Source: an uncultured Bacillota bacterium (GTDB lineage: Bacteria > Bacillota > Clostridia > Peptostreptococcales > Anaerovoracaceae). Taken from it: a DNA stretch of 6,000 bases. Positions 5,511 to 6,000 of the stretch are shown here, piece after piece (position 1 is the first letter of the stretch; the number at the start of each line of letters is the position of its first letter). The notes beneath the pieces were generated by a model. The model saw nothing but the letters and a program-made list of their open reading frames with translations, had not been told where the DNA came from and searched no databases. The stretch is taken from the NCBI GenBank assembly GCA_946410475.1, contig CAMKAM010000090.1, positions 1 through 6,000 of the forward strand. Reading direction: 5' to 3'. A program made the translations under genes and the position numbers.

Positions 5511-6000
5511 TTACTCCACTCCGAGAGCATCAACGATGTAATCCGGCGTCTCTATCATCGAGAACGGGTCGTATCCGAGGCCGTAAGCCATCCTTATGAT
5601 GCCTACCATCTCTCCCATCGTCATGCCGTCGCCGACAGCGTCGATGATGGCTTCCGAAACGTTCTCCTTCGCCTTCGCGACTTCGTAAAGAGTCTTGAAC
5701 TTCGGTCCGAGAACGCTGTAGTCCCTGCTCTTCTTGAACTCGATGACTTCCTTGATCCTGTTTTCTCTGTCCTCTTCTGTCGGAGGCATGTAAGCGCAGT
5801 TCGATATCGCCTGATTGATCGGGCCTTCCTCGCCTTTGAACGAGTTGACGCCGATGATCAGACGCTCGCCGTCCTGCTTCTCGTGCTGGACCTTCAGTCT
5901 GTTCTCCTCCATGATGTAGTTCAGCCACCCGGACTCGAGACACTCGTAGATCCCGCCGCGCTCTTCGATCTCGTCGAGATATTTGTAGACTTCCTCGACG
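5511..6000 (-). CDS. B12-dependent acyl-CoA mutase large subunit (partial, C-terminal 162 residues)
   Basis: The reading frame stays open to the right edge, so the N-terminal part, including the substrate-binding TIM barrel, is missing. The visible part begins VEEVYKYLDEIEERGG, matching the helical segment after the barrel in methylmalonyl-CoA-mutase-type enzymes, and continues with GERLIIGVNSF, a strong family signature. DAVGDGMTMGEMVGIIRMAYG matches the region where relatives have a T/x-GE-M helix. The chain then ends in a tail of about 20 residues (YDPFSMIETPDYIVDALGVE) and a TAA stop. No B12 domain is fused; that domain is the next gene. The reaction is a radical 1,2-rearrangement of an acyl-CoA. 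Methylmalonyl-, isobutyryl-, 2-hydroxyisobutyryl- or pivalyl-CoA specificity cannot be decided, because the discriminating residues are outside the window. An internal ATG at 5912 is not the start; clear family homology continues upstream. Confidence 0.9.
   Translation of the reverse strand, partial: VEEVYKYLDEIEERGGIYECLESGWLNYIMEENRLKVQHEKQDGERLIIGVNSFKGEEGPINQAISNCAYMPPTEEDRENRIKEVIEFKKSRDYSVLGPKFKTLYEVAKAKENVSEAIIDAVGDGMTMGEMVGIIRMAYGLGYDPFSMIETPDYIVDALGVE

Noticed and set aside
5530..5943. Second minus-strand frame overlapping the mutase large subunit
   Set aside because: Arg/Gly/His-rich out-of-frame translation; the other frame matches the mutase family and continues beyond the window edge.

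Overview
The window reads as a chromosomal fragment from an anaerobic, mid-GC Firmicute (Clostridia-like). This is inferred from strong AGGAGG-type ribosome sites, sigma-A-like promoters, mixed GC/AT codon use including ATA, and a clostridial-style FMN hydroxy-acid oxidoreductase with a cysteine-rich N-terminus. Genus and species cannot be read from the sequence. There are no mobile elements, RNA genes or CRISPR arrays. All 6 kb is accounted for by seven protein genes plus short control regions.

Layout. Positions 1-276 are a non-coding control region with a perfect 22-bp palindrome, a second inverted repeat overlapping a -35 box, two candidate promoters and a GC-rich leader hairpin. It drives one plus-strand gene (277-1308), an FMN-dependent alpha-hydroxy-acid dehydrogenase/oxidase. 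A hairpin at 1333-1359, flanked by A/T runs on both sides, separates it from a convergent minus-strand operon that fills the rest of the window.

In transcription order (right to left) the operon is: the C-terminal part of a B12-dependent acyl-CoA mutase large subunit (running off the right edge), a free-standing B12-binding mutase small subunit, a MeaB/ArgK-type GTPase chaperone, an 83-nt gap holding a terminator/attenuator-like hairpin, a CobA/BtuR-type corrinoid adenosyltransferase, a Nudix hydrolase (TTG start, 4-nt overlap), and a Pct/YdiF-type acyl-CoA:carboxylate CoA-transferase.

How they fit together. The two mutase subunits form an adenosylcobalamin carbon-skeleton mutase. CobA can make the cofactor, MeaB can gate its delivery and protect the enzyme, and the CoA-transferase can load the acid substrate onto CoA or release the product acid. 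The Nudix enzyme may be a housekeeping or nucleotide-sanitising partner. The natural substrate (methylmalonyl-, isobutyryl-, 2-hydroxyisobutyryl-, pivalyl- or another acyl-CoA) cannot be decided, because the specificity-determining barrel of the large subunit lies outside the window. The convergent hydroxy-acid oxidoreductase could belong to the same metabolism (for example lactate or a 2-hydroxy acid), but nothing in the sequence proves it.
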